Of a stretch of 64,000 bases of DNA, positions 61,858-64,000 are shown in pieces (within the stretch, counting starts at the first letter, position 1; every line of letters begins with the position of its first letter). Location of the stretch: positions 2,453,501-2,517,500 of the forward strand of contig NZ_CANMPJ010000001.1 in assembly GCF_947499705.1 (NCBI RefSeq), read 5' to 3'. The stretch is from an uncultured Erythrobacter sp. (GTDB lineage Bacteria; Pseudomonadota; Alphaproteobacteria; Sphingomonadales; Sphingomonadaceae). The notes beneath the pieces were generated by a model. It was not told where the DNA came from. It made no database searches and saw nothing but the letters and a program-made list of their open reading frames with translations. A program made the translations under genes and the position numbers.

Positions 61858-63733
61858 ACTCCTGATCGCCAATCGCGGCGAGATTGCCTGCCGGATCATG
61901 CGCACCGCGCGCGAAATGGGCGTTGCCACGGTCGCGGTCTATTCGGATGCCGATGCTAAGGCGCTGCATGTGCGATCCGCTGACGAGGCGGTGCATATTG
62001 GCCCCTCGCCCGCCGCCGAGAGTTATCTGGTCGGCGAAAAGATCATCGCGGCGGCCAAAGAGACCGGCGCAGAAGCGATCCATCCCGGCTACGGATTCCT
62101 GTCGGAGAACGCGGGCTTCGCGCAGGCGGTAATCGACGCCGGGTTGATCTGGGTCGGCCCCAAGCCCGAAAGCATCCGCGCGATGGGTCTGAAAGACGCC
62201 GCCAAGGGGCGCATGATCGCTGCCGGTGTGCCGGTTACGCCCGGTTATCTGGGTGAAGACCAATCGGTCGAGCGCCTCACCAAGGAAGCCGACGCCATCG
62301 GCTACCCCGTCCTCATCAAGGCAGTCGCGGGCGGCGGCGGCAAGGGCATGCGCAAGGTCGAGCAGGCCGAGAATTTCGCGGCTGATCTGGAAAGTTGCCG
62401 ACGCGAAGCCAAGGCGAGCTTCGGCAATGACGAAGTGCTGCTGGAGAAGTGGATCACCTCACCCCGCCATATCGAGGTGCAGGTGTTCGGCGATGCCCAC
62501 GGCAATGTCGTCCACCTGTTCGAGCGCGACTGCTCGCTGCAACGCCGCCACCAGAAGGTGATCGAGGAAGCCCCCGCCCCCGGCATGGACGAGGCCACTC
62601 GCGAAGAAATCTGCGCCGCCGCCGTGCGCGCCGCCAAAGCAGTCGATTACGAGGGCGCGGGCACCATCGAATTCATCGCCGACGCCAGCGAAGGCCTGCG
62701 CGCCGACCGCATCTTCTTTATGGAGATGAACACGCGGCTTCAGGTCGAACACCCGGTGACCGAGGAGATCACAGGGGTGGACTTGGTCGAGTGGCAGCTG
62801 CGCGTCGCAAGCGGCGAGCCAATTCCGGTCAAGCAGGAAGAGTTGAGCATGAACGGCTGGGCCATCGAAGCACGGCTCTATGCGGAAGACCCGGCGAAGG
62901 GGTTTTTGCCGAGTACGGGGCGGCTCGATCACCTCGAACTTGTAGGCGACCGTGTGGAAACAGGAGTGGAAGAGCGAGACGATATCTCACCTTTTTACGA
63001 TCCGATGATCGCAAAGCTCATTAGCTGGGGCGAAGATCGAGAGGAGGCCATCAAAGGCCTGTTAGACTCCTGTCTGGGCACCGAAGTTGAACCCGTGCGC
63101 ACGAACGCCTGGTTTCTCGCTCGTCTGCTCGCCGAAGCATCCTTCCGGGAAGGCGACCTGAGCACAGGCTTCATAGGCGAGAATCAAGATCGATTGATCG
63201 ATCCACCGGTCGCATCGCATGCGCTGCTGCAAGCTGCTGCGGACGAGCTGGTTTCGGAGCAACACTCAGATGACGAAAGCTACATGCTCAAATCTCTGCG
63301 GGGATTGCGTCTCAATCGCCGACCAGAGCACTCGGTCCGACTTCGGGTGGACGGTGAAACGCAGACAGTCGAGCTTAGCGACCAAGAGGTTTGGGAGGGA
63401 TACGTTCGAACTCTCGTCAGGGAGGGAGATGTCCGCACACTGTTTGAAAACGGCGCAGCGTTCAAGGTTTCGAGCGACAGGAACGAAGCAGGCGGAGCCA
63501 CCTCCGCCGCCGATGGCGCTATCCTTGCTCCCATGCCGGGCAAGGTTATCGCCGTCGATGTGGCCGAGGGCGATGCTGTCACCGCGGGCCAGCGGCTGAT
63601 GGTACTTGAGGCGATGAAGATGGAGCACGCGCTCACCGCGCCGTTTGACGGGACCGTGACCGAGCTTTCCGCCAGCACCGGCGGGCAAGTGCAGGTCGAA
63701 GCGGTGCTTTGCGTGGTGGAGCCCAGTGAGTAA
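61847..63733 (+). CDS. Biotin-dependent acyl-CoA carboxylase, biotin carboxylase/carrier subunit
   Basis: 628 residues. Biotin carboxylase half: LLIANRGEIACRIMRTAREM, ATP loop AGGGGKGMR, SLQRRHQKVIEEAPAP and FMEMNTRLQVEHPVTEEITG. Carrier half ends with the biotinyl motif LEAMKMEHALTAPFDG and a preceding ILAPMPGKV. Size and architecture match alpha subunits of methylcrotonyl- or propionyl-type carboxylases; the substrate cannot be fixed from sequence alone. The start at 61847 is used because the reading frame before it belongs to the NTF2-like gene. A beta-subunit gene follows. Confidence 0.93.
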   Translation: MIAKLLIANRGEIACRIMRTAREMGVATVAVYSDADAKALHVRSADEAVHIGPSPAAESYLVGEKIIAAAKETGAEAIHPGYGFLSENAGFAQAVIDAGLIWVGPKPESIRAMGLKDAAKGRMIAAGVPVTPGYLGEDQSVERLTKEADAIGYPVLIKAVAGGGGKGMRKVEQAENFAADLESCRREAKASFGNDEVLLEKWITSPRHIEVQVFGDAHGNVVHLFERDCSLQRRHQKVIEEAPAPGMDEATREEICAAAVRAAKAVDYEGAGTIEFIADASEGLRADRIFFMEMNTRLQVEHPVTEEITGVDLVEWQLRVASGEPIPVKQEELSMNGWAIEARLYAEDPAKGFLPSTGRLDHLELVGDRVETGVEERDDISPFYDPMIAKLISWGEDREEAIKGLLDSCLGTEVEPVRTNAWFLARLLAEASFREGDLSTGFIGENQDRLIDPPVASHALLQAAADELVSEQHSDDESYMLKSLRGLRLNRRPEHSVRLRVDGETQTVELSDQEVWEGYVRTLVREGDVRTLFENGAAFKVSSDRNEAGGATSAADGAILAPMPGKVIAVDVAEGDAVTAGQRLMVLEAMKMEHALTAPFDGTVTELSASTGGQVQVEAVLCVVEPSE

Positions 63734-63736
63734 CGC

Positions 63737-63814
63737 GCCCACCCCCAACCCCTCCCGCAAGCGGGAGGGGGGCGAGACTTGCCAGCTTGCTGGCTTAGTC
63801 GCAGCGGGGTGGGC
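63737..63814. repeat. Nested palindromic (REP-like) element
   Basis: Outer arms GCCCACCCC (63737-63745) and GGGGTGGGC (63806-63814) enclose two hairpins: CCCCTCCCGC/GCGGGAGGGG (63749-63770) with a 2-base loop and GCCAGC/GCTGGC (63781-63794). The result is a cloverleaf-like fold. It lies between two co-directional subunit genes of one enzyme. Only one copy was noticed in the window. Confidence 0.7.
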
Positions 63815-64000
63815 ATGGAACACGCCATGACCTGGGCGAAAGAACTCGAAGAACTCCGCGCACGCGAAGCGCTCGCCGAACAGATGGGCGGCGAGGACAA
63901 GGTCGCTCGCCAGCATTCGCGCGGCAAGATGGATGCCCGCGCGCGGCTCGCAGCGTTTTGCGATGAAGGCTCCTTCCGCGAGATCGGCAAGATCGCGGGC
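63815..64000 (+). CDS. Acyl-CoA carboxylase carboxyltransferase (beta) subunit, 5' end
   Basis: The first 62 residues are in the window: MEHAMTWAKELEELRAREAL, then MGGEDKVARQHSRGKMDARAR and FCDEGSFREIGKIAG. This is the typical start of a biotin-dependent carboxyltransferase subunit (ACCA/PCCB-like family), the partner of the biotin subunit upstream. The gene continues beyond the window. The ATG follows immediately on the palindromic element, with little room for a ribosome-binding site apart from the GGGG in its right arm. Confidence 0.85.
   Translation, partial: MEHAMTWAKELEELRAREALAEQMGGEDKVARQHSRGKMDARARLAAFCDEGSFREIGKIAG

Overview
The window looks like a chromosomal segment of an alphaproteobacterium of the Sphingomonadales, most likely Erythrobacteraceae. 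This rests on gene content: a crtY-crtI-crtB carotenoid cluster, a LOV-HWE histidine kinase with a single-domain receiver, two perfect EcfG-type (general stress sigma factor) promoter motifs, many secreted peptidases and lipoproteins, moderately high GC, and many ATGA/GTGA overlaps between consecutive genes. No rRNA, tRNA, insertion sequence, integrase or CRISPR array was seen.

Layout. 1-5.4 kb: the end of dapD, a 50-residue membrane protein behind an EcfG motif, a secreted M19 dipeptidase, a coupled cupin/DoxX/DUF3253 operon, SWIB and PEBP-family genes, and an S41 protease lipoprotein. 5.4-15.5 kb: the LOV kinase/receiver pair (EcfG motif upstream), a GFA protein, small lipoproteins, a fasciclin lipoprotein, a photolyase-like flavoprotein with apparently swapped domain order, a short HPF, a cold-shock protein, a lipocalin and a YaiI-type protein. 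15.5-19.2 kb: an orphan phage-tail-tube (gp19-like) gene coupled to an exported RidA, and poorly known proteins. 19.3-21.0 kb: a trimeric autotransporter adhesin built from a 336-bp super-repeat. 21-34.8 kb: a pseudogene scrap of a neighbouring isochorismatase gene, two secreted unknowns, a TPP-riboswitch-controlled thiC, a 1118-residue glycine-rich/hemopexin-like protein, a catalytically stripped SRAP paralogue, an FAD oxidoreductase and an MBL-fold lipoprotein.

35.0-51.1 kb is the most unusual part: five tandem, same-strand trimeric autotransporter adhesins (705-1243 residues), each a self-contained cassette. In every one the Shine-Dalgarno is paired in a hairpin immediately before the start codon. 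The hairpin arms differ in sequence, but the pairing is kept. An inverted repeat follows every gene. Each mature protein has exactly two cysteines, both near its N-terminus, and in four of the five they bracket a DxDxDG-type loop. The genes are mosaics of one another, which suggests gene conversion. Together this looks like a repertoire of surface adhesins under common post-transcriptional control.

51-64 kb: a coupled MBL-hydrolase/amidohydrolase pair, an S9 peptidase, a MipA/OmpV outer-membrane protein, the crtY-crtI-LOG-crtB operon, an exported NTF2-like protein, and the two subunits of a biotin-dependent acyl-CoA carboxylase separated by a nested palindromic repeat. The light/stress theme (LOV kinase, photolyase-like protein, carotenoids, EcfG motifs) fits a sunlit, probably marine lifestyle; that is inference.
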